Source: Apricaphanius iberus
Lineage: Eukaryota; Chordata; Actinopteri; Cyprinodontiformes; Aphaniidae
DNA: 64,000 nucleotides
Assembly (NCBI GenBank): GCA_028564705.1
Contig: JAPXFQ010001662.1
Location: 2,974,001 to 3,038,000, forward strand
Direction: 5' to 3'
Positions 1 through 11,025 of this stretch are shown here, piece after piece (position 1 is the first letter of the stretch; each line of letters starts with the position of its first letter). Made by a program: the position numbers and the translations under genes. The notes under the pieces are model-generated. The model was not told the origin of the DNA, did no database searches, and worked only from the letters and a program-made list of their open reading frames with translations.

Positions 1-3000
1 CATTGCGGGGTCCTCTAGGGGAATATCAACAGCTGGGATGTCTAGGTGAGCTGCCAAATCAATGTTAGTGACCAAAGGCATGGCACCCTGAGGCTCACTG
101 TCGCTGGGAGAGGTGGTTACGATATCGTGGATGACTGGGGGCTGACTCTCCGTGTCGAGTTGTGAGCAATCGAGAGGGTTGGATGGAAGAGGGCTCAATC
201 GAGAAGGACTGGAAGGGACAGGACCTTCACTGGACTCTGGGGAAGTCTCCTGACAAACCTGGACATAAAAAAGAAAACAATTTCTGACTTTTCATTCTAA
301 CCGAACTCAACATATTTCTACGTTTTATGACCAAAACTCATGTTTTCGATATATGTATGCATCCTAACAGCTGAAACCACCCTTAATCACAGTACAGTCT
401 GCACAAACCTGATGGCCTTCCTCAGACAGGACAGTTTCTACTGGAAGGTCAGCTGGTTTGTACTCAGCAGCAGTTCCTGAAACAAAGTACACACTCGTTC
501 AGAACAAAAACAGAGACTCATTTATGCCCCCGCCAATGCTAAAGTCTGGTCGGTACCTGCCACCTCCTCAGAGAGACTGGGGGCATCGCCCAGACTCTCA
601 GTGCCGTCGTCTGCAGGCCCGACATTCTCAATGGCAGCCTCCTGTGGAGAGAGAAGAGCCAAAAGGATAAGGGTTGAAACATAAGGAGCTCAAGGGTAGC
701 GTTGAAGTAAACCACTGACAGACACAGCCGTTAAGGTTAAAATTGGAAGTACATATTAATAAAAGCTGCAAATTCTGGTAACCTAAATTGTACAGTAATT
801 GCTGGAGCATTTTTATTCATAAAAAGAATTTAGTAAGTAAAAATAAATTAACATATTGACAGGAATAACTGAAAATCGCATTCCAGGACCTAAAATTTTA
901 ATTTTCTGCTAATATCTTTACAAGTAGATATTAAAGTTTAAGTTCAAGTAAAAGCTTAAAACAGACGTGATTCTACAGTGAAGACAAGAAAGAATTCAAA
1001 CAATAATTTCCTAATATAAGAAATCAGCACATTAAAAACTAAAACCTTTCTAAAATTTTTGTGAAAATTTTTTCAATGGTAATAAAGGGTTAATTTCATT
1101 TAAAGCCTTTAATGCATCTTTTTTAATTCATACAAAGCACCATAAACACTTTTTTGATGAGCAATCATCTTTCAGTCTTGTTTATTTCAACAATAAAAAA
1201 GCATTAAGCAGGTGTTTCAAAGAAAGCTTGGAAAGTTAAACACGCAGCAGAATACATGGCATGTTAAATCCTTCCCACCAGAGCAAAAACTAGCAAATGA
1301 TATAAAAAAAACTTTATATTACTAGATAAGACAATTTTAGATATTGTAAATCTAAACTATATCTAATTAAATGAGCAAATATTCAAAACAGCATATACAT
1401 TCTTAAAGTACATGAAATATCCTGAGATATATTTTACCTCTGGATTTTTTTTATCTACAAATGCTTGATTAAATTAACTTCTGATCACATTACAGATGAT
1501 GTCCAACCTGTGAGTAAGTTTTGCGCTGCAGATTTGAACAAAACACGACCAAGCAACAATCCCAGTGTTTTGTTCCTTAAAGGCAAACCTTTGAGGCATG
1601 TTTACAAGTTAGACAAACAGAACCAACACGCAATTACATAATTTTATAGTAAGGAGGAGCAGCTTTCATTCAAACTCATTCAAAACCTTTTGTCGGGCTA
1701 GTGACTCATAATCTGACTTCCTGCAGAGGATTAGAATTTTTTAAATAAGGCTCGGGGTTACAAGTTTAGACAGGAAATGCTGAACTTGAATTTGTATTCA
1801 CGAGCCAGACTGACATCCACTTTAAAAGAGATGTTTTGATAAGCATCTCAAAGATTTTCATCTCCACCATGTTTGGCATGCAAATGTTTCCTATTGAAGA
1901 CAGGGCACTTAAAACAGACTCCATTGAACAGTTTTCCTCATCAAGATTACAAATTTTAGCTCTTTAGAGTGTATTTCATCTTATTCTCTATCCACCTTTT
2001 GGGTATCATGGAAATGCTTCAGTGTAGAAAAAAATACACACATTTGAAACACAATGTTCAAGGGATATACTTAACACATTACAAGTGTGCACATGAATGG
2101 AAAAAGGAATGCCATTTACTCTCTGAAGAGTGACTGGAGGAGGAGATTTCTGCATTCATGATTGGGGAGAAAAAAAAAAGAGCCTCTCTGGATTATCTTT
2201 TCAAGGATTGAGATATGGATATCTGCACTAGACATCCACTGCAACTATTTAGTAATAGTAATAGAATATACTGACCGTAAAACTACAGGACATAATCCCA
2301 GGTAGACAATTTGACCTGCTAATCCTATCCGTATTTACAAATAGATATTTTCTTCACCACACAACGTAAAAAGGGTGATTGAGCATGTAGAAAAACAGGT
2401 ATGCCTAGGACTAAGTAAGACTAAAATATTTTCACCCTATAGTACAGTAATGGTAGTCATAGATACAGTCAGAAAGATAAAGCTACAACAGTTGAATACT
2501 TTTTGTTTTTCTTTTGTAATATATGCATGAAAACATTGCCTTCATTTATAGTGTGTTTATTTTTTGCAAAATGCTTCTATTATCTGTCACTTTGTTGCTG
2601 TTACAGCTGATTTTTTTTCCCCTTTTCGAGATAATAAATGATTATTCTGTTCTATTAATTTATATTCATTCAAAAAGCTCAATAAGTCATGGCCTTGGTA
2701 AATGTGTCTTTTTAAGTAGCTGGACTTCTTTATTTAGTGTTTGTGCATAAAATTCATATTGGTTTTAGCTAAAAGAAAAGAAAAAAAGAAAAGGCTGTTG
2801 CAACACAACTTGTTTCGATTCCAAATAAAAAAAACAAGGACCTTTTCACTTTCAACCATCGCCCCCTGCTGGCTATTTTGCTTTTGTCATAGACGTTTTT
2901 TGTTTGGTTGTTGCCATACCAGTACAATACCGTCTCTGGTTAATTGAAAATAAAAATTTAAAGCTTTCATCAGTTTGGATTAGGGCTGTTCATTAGGGGG

Positions 3001-4287
3001 TCATAGTGGGACTCAAGCAAGATGTGTGGGGAGTTGTTGGTTTAAAGATTTATTTTATAACCTCAAGACACAGATGTTGGAAAAGTAATTTTCAGTGATT
3101 TCTTTTGATTCAATACATTTACATATTAAATACTTTTATTTGTTTTTTGACAATGCTACCATATAGAAAATCATTCTGACTAAGTAAGTAAATCCGAGTA
3201 AGGTTCTAGACAAACACATTTAAAACAATTCAATTTATGAATGATGTTAAATTTTAATCCTCTTAAGTTGCTTGAAATAATCACAACTCTCAAATGTTAC
3301 ATCAAAAGGCTCTTTACTAAAGTGATTTTCTTAGATTTATACACTGAATCCTGAATGCCCCAACTAATTTCTGCTACTACCATAATGGAGCCTGCTGCAG
3401 GCAGGGAGTCCATCGAGGTAGGTTTTTAGGCACCACAGAGAGCAGAAGAGTAAAGAAGATGAAGCCTACTGCATTACATCTCTTCTTAGATTTATTCCGA
3501 CCATCATTAAGGTGTGTAAAGTTACGAAAAAGATACATAAATTGGATTAAATTGAACGACAAATCTACATACACCATTTAAGAACACAGAACCCCTTTTC
3601 TTCCTGTCTGAATCAGTATAAACATTTTGTTTTCTGCACCAGTTCGGATTACCAAAACTATTTTTCTACACTAATAATGAGAGATCACTTTTTCATAACT
3701 TTCTACAATGTCAGATGTTTACATACTGTGGGATTAAGATGCCTTTAAATAATTTAGGAGAGCCCAGATAATGAGATCTTGGCTTTGTCAACTTTTTGAC
3801 AGGGTAATTAAATGGACACAACAGTGGATATGTTAAAAAAATTACAGGACCAAAAATCTAGATCTAAACAACTTGGGTTCATCCTAGGGTACAATTGCAA
3901 TTAATTATAGTCAAGTTAACAGCAAGTGCATTGGTATGGGCCAGGTCCACAGAGTGAAAGAAAGACAACAAGTTTGATAGAAATGCATGTGAATCAGACC
4001 CCGTGGTTCTGTGGACACCTGATCTTTTAAAGTTTCAACTAAGATCTTTAACAATAGTTGGAAAGAATGCATAGAAAATAGGAGGGGGGAAAAATAAATT
4101 ATGCTTATCAATAAATAGTTCATTTTAAATTGCTATTTTAAGTTTAGCTCACTCTTCTAATGAAGCTACGCCAAAGGAGCTAGACTTCCTGTCCCAGTCA
4201 AAGTTTGGTTCTTACCTCAGGGGAGAGGAGGGTCCAGCTGTTGGTGGAGGAGCCAGTACTGCCTGTGCTATTGCTGCTGTCAGACAT
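1..4287 (-). CDS. pbxip1: PBX homeobox interacting protein 1, N-terminal part (4 coding exons, cut by window start)
   Basis: Four minus-strand coding exons join in one frame: 4287-4216 (24 codons, starting MSDSSNSTGSTG), 641-557, 476-409 and 258-1, which runs off the window. All visible junctions are AG/GT and phases agree (0, then 1, then 0), giving about 161 residues. The N-terminus is Ser/Thr-rich with WTLLSPE at the first junction, followed by an acidic, Pro/Ser-rich stretch (DDGTESLGDAPSLSEE; SPSDSEP). This matches my recollection of fish PBXIP1; the paralogue CCPG1 also starts Ser-rich with a Trp but differs after it. PBXIP1 binds PBX1 and limits its DNA binding, and also binds estrogen receptors and microtubules. 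The membrane and coiled-coil parts lie beyond the window. The neighbouring cks1b, as on human 1q21.3, supports the call. An in-frame upstream Met at 4398 exists, but 4287 gives the family-like N-terminus. CCPG1 is the main alternative. Confidence 0.8.
642..4215 (-). other. large first coding intron of pbxip1
   Basis: The 3.57-kb intron between the first two coding exons. It is AT-rich with homopolymer runs. I see no second gene and no repeat I can place firmly; short open frames inside it are not convincing. A generic fish repeat-like motif (gccccctgctgg) sits near 2860. Confidence 0.6.
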
Positions 4288-4899
4288 CGCCCTCTGGAGG
4301 CTCAGGTTGGCGCTGCACCGGACAGATTCACCTTTATAATATCCTGCACATGACGACAACAACAACGTGTCCTCAGTGGACGTGTCGAAACGAGACAAAT
4401 TTCGTCAAACAGATGATCCTAAATCAATAAATTGGTTTCAGCTGTAGTATAATTTTATCCTAAGATTTTTTTTTTTTTTTTTACAGAGTACATGGCTCTG
4501 AATTATAATAATGTGACAAAAACAAGACCTTCTCCCACAATGCATGCAGTGTTTGAGGGGATGATTATGTAAACTGCTGTTTATTAGGACACAATTGTGC
4601 AACCTAAGTAAGGTTTAAGCAACAATGCGGAGCGCAGACGGTATAAAGAGCTGATTGTGCCTGATTATTCCAGTTATGTAATGAGATGGTGGCATCCATA
4701 ATACACAGCTGCGCAGTAAAACGAGGAAGGCAAAAAACAAGCAAACACCTGACTTAACATCCCCAAAACAAACCCTTCAGCCACATCTATAGGGTCAGAC
4801 ACTCTGCGCGCCAGTTAAATCACCAAAGATGGTCAAACCTCAGCTAGCAGAAGCTCATTGATCCAAAAACAGACAAACAGAGACACATACTCACTAACC

Positions 4900-5290
4900 A
4901 CCAGGCACAGTAGCACTCAGTTTCCGTTCAAATCACATAGGAGACGCACTTTAGAGGCTGCGGTTGTTGTAGCAACTAATTTGAAGGTACACTCGTGATG
5001 GTAAACAAAGGATGGTAGCCTGAACATTCCCACTCTCAGTCTTCCGCGTTCCCACTAAGGCCCTGCAGCTAGCAGGAGCGCCGAGCACGCAAAAATAAAC
5101 CCCACAAAATACGGTTTATTTACACAAACCTTCTTGTATTCCACTCGCTCGCTGTTTTTTCCTTTAAAACCTCTTGCTTACTCCTTAAAAATCAACGCTC
5201 TTCTCCGGTGAACTTGGGAACTTTGGGAATTCCAAGCTGCGTCACGTCAACCGAAGAAACCTCTCGTCCAATGGAATTTCAGGATTTGCC
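4900..5290 (-). promoter_or_regulatory. probable pbxip1 promoter and 5' untranslated region
   Basis: Upstream (minus strand) of the first coding exon the base composition becomes more GC-rich. Near 5241-5255 there are two adjacent CGTCA half-sites (tgcgtcacgtcaa), resembling a CRE/ATF site. The coding exon may begin near 4342, where a minus-strand pyrimidine-rich AG acceptor is visible, so a non-coding first exon is likely to lie in this interval. The transcription start cannot be fixed from sequence. Confidence 0.35.
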
Positions 5291-5712
5291 AAGGAGCGCC
5301 CGCCCCCTGGTGAAGGCTAAACCACACAGACAGAAGCGCTGTGTCAGGAAAGCGACGTGATTGACGCACGCAGGTGAAAAAGCTGTGGGTGATGAAGGGG
5401 CGCCTTTTCCTGGGTTTATAATAATGCAGCTTCATGTGTGACCCCTTGTCGTATGATGCATGTGGGCGCACATATTTATACACAAGAGGGAGAGGCTGCT
5501 CAGACCAGCCGCTCGCTGACACGTCTGCACAGCTATATTTGACTGTGGGACTTACCAGAGTGGACAACCACACCTCTCCGGTTGCTGCAGAGTGGACACT
5601 GGTTTCATCATCTGATTCCTTATTCTCTATTATTAGTGTATTTTGTGTTAGACTGTGATAAGTAACTTACAGAAAAATATTCTTACAGATACATTCATAT
5701 TATATTTTGATC

Positions 5713-5715
<3 letters not shown>

Positions 5716-5765
<50 letters not shown>
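5716..5765. repeat. (TA)n microsatellite
   Basis: About 25 uninterrupted TA units between the two head-to-head genes. A simple repeat, likely length-polymorphic. Confidence 0.95.
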
Positions 5766-5767
<2 letters not shown>

Positions 5768-7093
5768 CAGTCCAATTACTGTAAAAGGCCATTTGTAACT
5801 ACACCATGAAGGGGACAAAGCAAATATACAGATATATACAATATACAGCAGGTGCTGTGGTCACATAAAGTGTGAACTTTTTGGCAGAAAAACTTTAGGT
5901 GTGATGGAAAACTAATAATGCAAATGATTTACTACTTGTATTAATGTGTGGTGGTGACAGAATTATGCTGTGGGAATGTTTTTTCTTCTTGAGACAGCAA
6001 ACCTGATCAAAAGTGAAAAGAAGGTTGGATCTGTCTGTATGATTGGATACATTTGAAAGGTATTTCTGTGGAAGTGCACAGAATTCTGGCCTGGGGGGTC
6101 TTTCTGTATGGATTTAGAGTTTGCATAGAGTGTGATCTGAATTGCCCTCTGGTATGTGGTTATTTGTCTTATGTGCTTCAATGTTATCATTGTAATGGAC
6201 TAGTGACCTGCAGGTAATATGGGATAAAGAATAGGGGAAAATTGGCTTTAAAGGATACTGGCTTGGAAGGAACTTTGTCACTGTAGATTTCATTTAAAGC
6301 ATCAAAGTATAGATTGCTGAATGCAATTGCATATCACTTCAGATTTCTATTTGCCCAAAAAAGTATTTGCCTCAAATTTTCTACTTTGTGTCAGTCTAAT
6401 GAAATATATTGCAGTTTGTTATTATGATATGACAAAGTGGGAAAAAAGTTTAACAGGTAAGACTGGGGATTGCCTGCAAGGAGTTTGCATGTTTTCCTTG
6501 TGCATGTATGGCATCCCCAATGGTGGCCTAGCTTCCTCTCACTATAGGTTCTAATATGAATACCTTTAACAAAAAAACACATCATTTGGAACCCCACTAT
6601 ATTTCTTGTATGTCACATGGGCCTTTAAATTCGAAATATTAATCAGAAAATACTAGTGGCAAAATCCAGGTTTGCCAACCTGCCAATCAGTGCCATAGAC
6701 AGAGCAGTTAGATTTATACTTTTAAGTTTTTAAGAAAAAAAAAAAATCTTGTTTCTTATTAACAGTTTTTGTTAATATTAGCAGAGAACTGTGATCCAGT
6801 TTTTGTAGAAAACAACTTCTTCTGTATAGTATATAGTCTACTGATCCAGCTGAAATTGACAATGAATTAATTAATAAATAAATAAATAAATAGGGAACTA
6901 AGTACATCTATTCATTAATTCATGGAAATCACGATAAGGCTAAAATACGAAAGTTAACGTTTTTTCAACAGTTTTAAATTGAAATCGTAAAGAGAAATGT
7001 GTGGGGTTTGCGAATAAAATAACTTTTAGTCCCAAAATAAGTTTACAATAGACTTTATACTACATTAGTTTAGTATTCTGATAATTTATGACT
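5766..7093. other. intergenic DNA between pbxip1 and cks1b
   Basis: AT-rich, no recognisable exon. The only placed item is a short SINE fragment at 6466-6555. A (taaa)n run sits near 6873-6892. Confidence 0.5.
6466..6555 (+). repeat. SINE fragment (tRNA-derived fish family)
   Basis: Diverged copy of the central block (ggagtttgcatgttttcc, then cttcctctcac) seen best preserved at 60327-60660. No promoter boxes remain. Confidence 0.6.
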
Positions 7094-7210
7094 TCATCCA
7101 CCATTATCTATTCCGCTTGTCCTCGAAGTAGCAGGGAAAGGGCGAGTGTTATCTCCAGCGGTCAACGAGCGAGAGCCAGGGTAAACCCTGTGCAGTTTTC
7201 CAGTCCATCG
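7094..7210 (-). repeat. SINE 3' fragment, reverse orientation
   Basis: Reads on the minus strand as the 3' part of the family at 60327-60660 (ccagtccatcg, agggttta, gctggagataacac in reverse). It lies about 130 bp upstream of the cks1b promoter block. Confidence 0.6.
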
Positions 7211-7345
7211 TAAGTTTAAAACAAAAAACAGGAACGAAAATTCTAGAAGTTTTTAGCAAGTTTCTGGCAATCACCGACTGATGTTGTGTTGGCCAACAGG
7301 GAAGCACAAAGAAACTAGGTCATTTCCTGCGAGAGAATATGTTAG

Positions 7346-7437
7346 CCAATGAAATTGAGTTCTACCTTGAGAATACCCAATGACAGGCAAGCTGTTCCGG
7401 TGGGTTGACCAATAGGGGGAAGCCAGGTCTTTTTGAA
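7346..7437 (+). promoter_or_regulatory. cks1b core promoter: three spaced CCAAT boxes plus CHR-like motif
   Basis: CCAAT occurs at 7346-7350, 7377-7381 and 7409-7413, spaced 31 and 32 bp, all on the plus strand. TTTGAA follows at 7432-7437. CCAAT boxes 31-33 bp apart bound by NF-Y, with a downstream CHR element bound by MuvB/DREAM complexes, are the established layout of late cell-cycle promoters. That fits a CKS gene, which peaks in S/G2/M. There is no evident TATA box. A 5' untranslated intron is possible: the bases just before the start codon (tgctaac ... cttcccag) look like a branch point and acceptor. Confidence 0.7.
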
Positions 7438-7769
7438 CAGAGTCAAGCGGGCAAGAAAACAGTCGGGAGGGAAACAAAGGCAGAGTGAGCAAGTAGCTGT
7501 TGTTGAATGTGAACAACTACACAAAGTGATTATTTTCTCGATCAGAGTGTTTTAGACCTTCCATACGGTAATTTTAAAACTTATCTCCCAGCGTTTTACA
7601 ATGGTTGAATGTTTATTTCTATATTTGCATACCTGCTCTCGGCTAACGTAAAAGCCGCTAGCTTAGCTACCCTTGCTTTGCTAAAACTCGTTGCTAACAC
7701 ACGCTACTCTCGACCTAGTTTTATTCTGGATGCTAACTAACTGTTGAAACCTCTTCCCAGGCTTCCACC

Positions 7770-9704
7770 ATGTCTCACAAGCAGATCTACTATTCTGACA
7801 AATATGACGATGACAAATACGAGTACAGGTAGGTTTTACTCATAAGATAGAACTTTTCTGATTGACGTGTGTTGCCCTCCTATTACATAAGTAATGTAAG
7901 ATGTACAACCGACACGCAACGAACGGGTATGGGTTATTCTGACGCTTTCTTAATGTATGTGTTCTACAGACATGTAATGCTGCCCAAAGACATCGCAAAG
8001 CGCGTACCGAAGACCCATTTGATGTCTGAGACCGAGTGGAGGAACCTGGGAGTCCAGCAGAGCCAGGGATGGGTACATTACATGATCCATCAACCCGGTA
8101 TGTTAGGCCCTACCTAAAACGAGCAGAAATAAGAAAATACACATTTCAACAACTGCCATACTTCGTATAGTGTCAGTACTGCTTAACGCAGAAGTTTGAG
8201 TCACTTTTTTTTTTTTTTACACTCAAAGTATTTAAGTTTTTACCTGGAAAAAATATTTTAAGTAGATACCTCTTCAATCTAATGAATGTTTCAGAACTTT
8301 TCAGTCGAGTGTACAGATGAAAAAATTAAGACCCCCTACTCAGTTTCAGAAATGAAAGTTGTTTTTTTGTGCTGGTCACTCACATTTAAACCTGTAAAAC
8401 CTACAGGGCTTTTGTAAGGTTTTAAATGTAATCTTTTTTTAATTCTTAAAATGAAACTGTATAGTAATTCTTAAATTCTATTTGAGTTTGACATGAATCT
8501 GTTTGATTTGATTTTAACTTTGAGAAAAATATTTTTGTTAATATTCTGTAATGCTGTTAAACATTTGGTTAAGGCACTGTGAACAAGCAAACCATAAACT
8601 ATTAATGCAAGAAAGTGATACACCCTGTCAGCCAGGAATTTACTTTCATTGTTCCCCAAACACTTACAGATAAATTCTGCTTCTGACACTGGCTTATTGT
8701 GTTATTTTTTTATTTTATTTGGGTCGAGGTAAAAATAACATGGGGTGAAACTGAGTTGGGGGAAGTGTTAACACTGGGTGCAATGTGTCAAGAGCCAAAG
8801 AAATGTTTAAGCATTCAATTATTTTGGCTCTATCAATTTGGTAACCCAGCAGCATTTATCCATTTTTGAATTGTACAAAAAAGAAAAAATAATCTAGGGT
8901 AGAAGTACAAGCAGTATCTTTAACAGATGTTTCACAGTTTTGTGTGAAGCCTATAAAGTTGTTGCCTAAATGAACATTTGTTCCAATTTGCAGTTTTAAA
9001 GATCGGCGCTACAAGCCTCCAAATGGCTAAACTCATCTATAAAAAACAGTCTTTCATTTCTTTAACTTCCCACTTCATCCTAATTCTGAAATGTTGGATT
9101 TAAATTCATTAAATAAGAATTCAGTCATACACATCTTTAGATTATAATTGGTTTCCATAGTTGAAATTTTTTTTTTTAATAACCCCACTGCATCACGGTT
9201 TCTTAAGGTTTGTTGGATTTTTCTGCTGCGTGATATTGAATGTTGTACTAATAGTTACCAGTGCGTGAGTGGCAGAATATAGTGTAAAGTGCTTTGGGAT
9301 CCGCAGGGACTAAGTAAAGTGATATACAAATGCAGGCCTCTTTTGGTTGTGAAACTTCTTTGAAGGAGAAGATTCTTTTTTTTATGGGAGTTTCTAATTA
9401 AGACTGGGTGAGGTGCTGTGCTTTTTGAATGCTTTTTATATCCCAACCAAAACTGTTGCAGAGCAGGTTTGGGTTCCAATAGAAGTTCTGAAGCCCTCCA
9501 CTCAACATTTTGTCTGGCGCTTCAAAAATGTTAACCCTTGTGTGACCTTGATGCATTACTGCAAATTATAAGGTCTGGAAGGGATTTGATCTTGGCTGTT
9601 TTTAAATGTACATTTGCATTTGACATCTTGTGTTCTGCGTTTCTACATCCACAGAACCACACATCTTGCTGTTCCGGCGTCCACTGCCAAACCCAAAATC
9701 TTAA
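7770..9704 (+). CDS. cks1b: cyclin-dependent kinases regulatory subunit 1
   Basis: Three exons, 7770-7828, 7970-8097 and 9655-9704, join to 78 codons plus TAA with GT-AG introns of 141 and 1557 bp. The protein starts [20 protein letters not shown] and ends [12 protein letters not shown], one residue shorter than human CKS1B. CKS1 binds CDK1/CDK2 and, in SCF-Skp2, helps present phosphorylated p27 for ubiquitination; it acts in nucleus and cytoplasm. The phosphate-pocket residues K11, R20, S51, W54 and R71 are all present, as is the HxPEPH hinge (60-65) used in domain swapping. N45 and SQGW identify CKS1 rather than CKS2 (which has Arg at 45 and SLGW). Position 41 is Thr where human CKS1B has Ser. 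The start has a good Kozak context (ccaccATG). Confidence 0.97.
9262..9340 (+). repeat. LINE-like 3' tail in cks1b intron 2
   Basis: The block agtgtaaagtgctttgggat ... atatacaaatgcaggcc resembles the conserved 3' end of fish non-LTR elements (gtaaagcgctt ... tatataaatg). Only the tail remains, as is usual for 5'-truncated insertions. Confidence 0.5.
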
Positions 9705-10310
9705 AGACGTATTTCTGGGGTCCTTCAAAGATCAGCCCTTATGTGCCTCCAATAAACAGTCCCCATCATGCTGTAAAAACCAAGCTCCTGTTGGATCGGC
9801 TCTTTGGGCCACTGATGCTGGACCTGGAGATGGACTATCATTTATGAACAATGGATGTGAAGTGATTGTGTTGGTGGGGGTGGGAATAAAAGGATCAGCC
9901 TTCATGTAACAAAAGGAATCTGCCATAACATACGGTCTGACACACTCAAACCCCTTTTTGACATTTTAAACCAGCTTCAACATCTCTGAACCTTGGATCT
10001 GCAGTGAAAGTGATTTCTATAGTATGGCGAGCAAAGCTTTATCATTTTAACTTGCAGTCAGGAAGTTCCACATGATTGTGGCTTTCTAGATTAGTTTGAT
10101 TCCAGCTGACTTGTTGCTGCTTGGTTGTATGAGACTGTAAATTGGCACCAGATGATAATCTGCATCTGTCCCTTTAAACTAGAATTTTTTTTTTTTTCAG
10201 TCTGATTTAGAGGATTTCACTTCAGTTGGTCTGAATGTACCAATGAGCTGCTCAGTATTTATGAATTGTGTTGCCCTTTCTTAAATAAATGTAAACGTTA
10301 AATTTTTACT
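9705..10310 (+). other. cks1b 3' untranslated region with two poly(A) signals
   Basis: AATAAA occurs at 9885-9890 and 10284-10289, both followed within about 25 bp by T/G-rich DNA (tgatggtctgttttc after the second). Two alternative transcript ends are therefore plausible. Confidence 0.6.
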
Positions 10311-10825
10311 GATGGTCTGTTTTCTTTTCTGGTAAGTTTATAGTTGTGACATGAAAATTGATTTAGCAAATCATGAACGTTACAGTATAGCTGGTAGTTT
10401 AGGGCCATTCATCTGGGTTTTCCTCAAAATACCATCATCAAAAACGTGTGTAAATGCAGATTTTTGAGGTAAGATTGCAGAAAATACTACAGATATCACA
10501 GTACTGTTTGAACTGCACTTTTTTTTAAAGAGGCTAAAATGAACTTCTGAACTTAAGTCCTTATTGAAAATGCTAACGATCAGCAATGTAGGAAGCACTG
10601 AAATGGAAGTAAAAAAATTGAGATGACTTCATTACAATATTTAACAAGACTAATGTCCAGCCTCATTTTAGACTTCCAATTACTCAAACAGCTTATGTGC
10701 TAACATTAGGGAAATGCACCATTTAAAGGTTGACAAATGCGAAAATGTTCTCTAGAGCAGTATTTTTGTTCCCCTCAACCCTCCGAAAATCACACAGCCC
10801 TGCATTTTTCAGATGTTTACCTGCT

Positions 10826-10912
10826 TCAGTTTTCAGTTCAGTTTATCTATATAGTGCCGATTCACAGCAGATGTCATCTTCAGGCACTTTACAAATCATT
10901 GCTCATTGCATT
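10826..10912 (-). repeat. L2 LINE 3' tail, reverse orientation
   Basis: Minus-strand copy of the L2 3' terminus at about 35450-35524: shared blocks are aaagtgcctgaagatgacat, tgctgtgaatcggcactata and tataga-aaactgaa. Length is under 100 bp, so a strongly 5'-truncated insertion. Confidence 0.65.
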
Positions 10913-10929
10913 ACAATGACGTTTCCCTG

Positions 10930-11025
10930 AAGCAGGTGTGGCAGAGCAAAGAAACATCTAAAACATGCAGGGCAGTCAGTGTTGAGGAACGAGGTCGGGA
11001 ATCACTGGTCTAGATCTGAAACATC
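10930..11025 (+). repeat. half of a hAT-type MITE (same family as 18101-18308)
   Basis: Contains gaagcaggtgtg, acatctaaaacatgcagg and gggaatcactgg, matching the right half of the family whose ends read as gggtctcaaactc. Target duplication not visible. Confidence 0.45.

Noticed and set aside
4288..4398. In-frame upstream Met that would extend pbxip1 by 37 residues
   Set aside because: A likely splice acceptor lies near 4342 and the family N-terminus begins at 4287, so the extension probably crosses an intron boundary.
5247..5573. 108-codon minus-strand ORF in the pbxip1 promoter region
   Set aside because: Located in GC-richer promoter DNA without family resemblance; more likely a composition effect.
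9538..9909. 123-codon plus-strand ORF across the end of cks1b
   Set aside because: It runs through intron, exon 3 in another frame and 3' untranslated DNA; the spliced cks1b frame explains exon 3.
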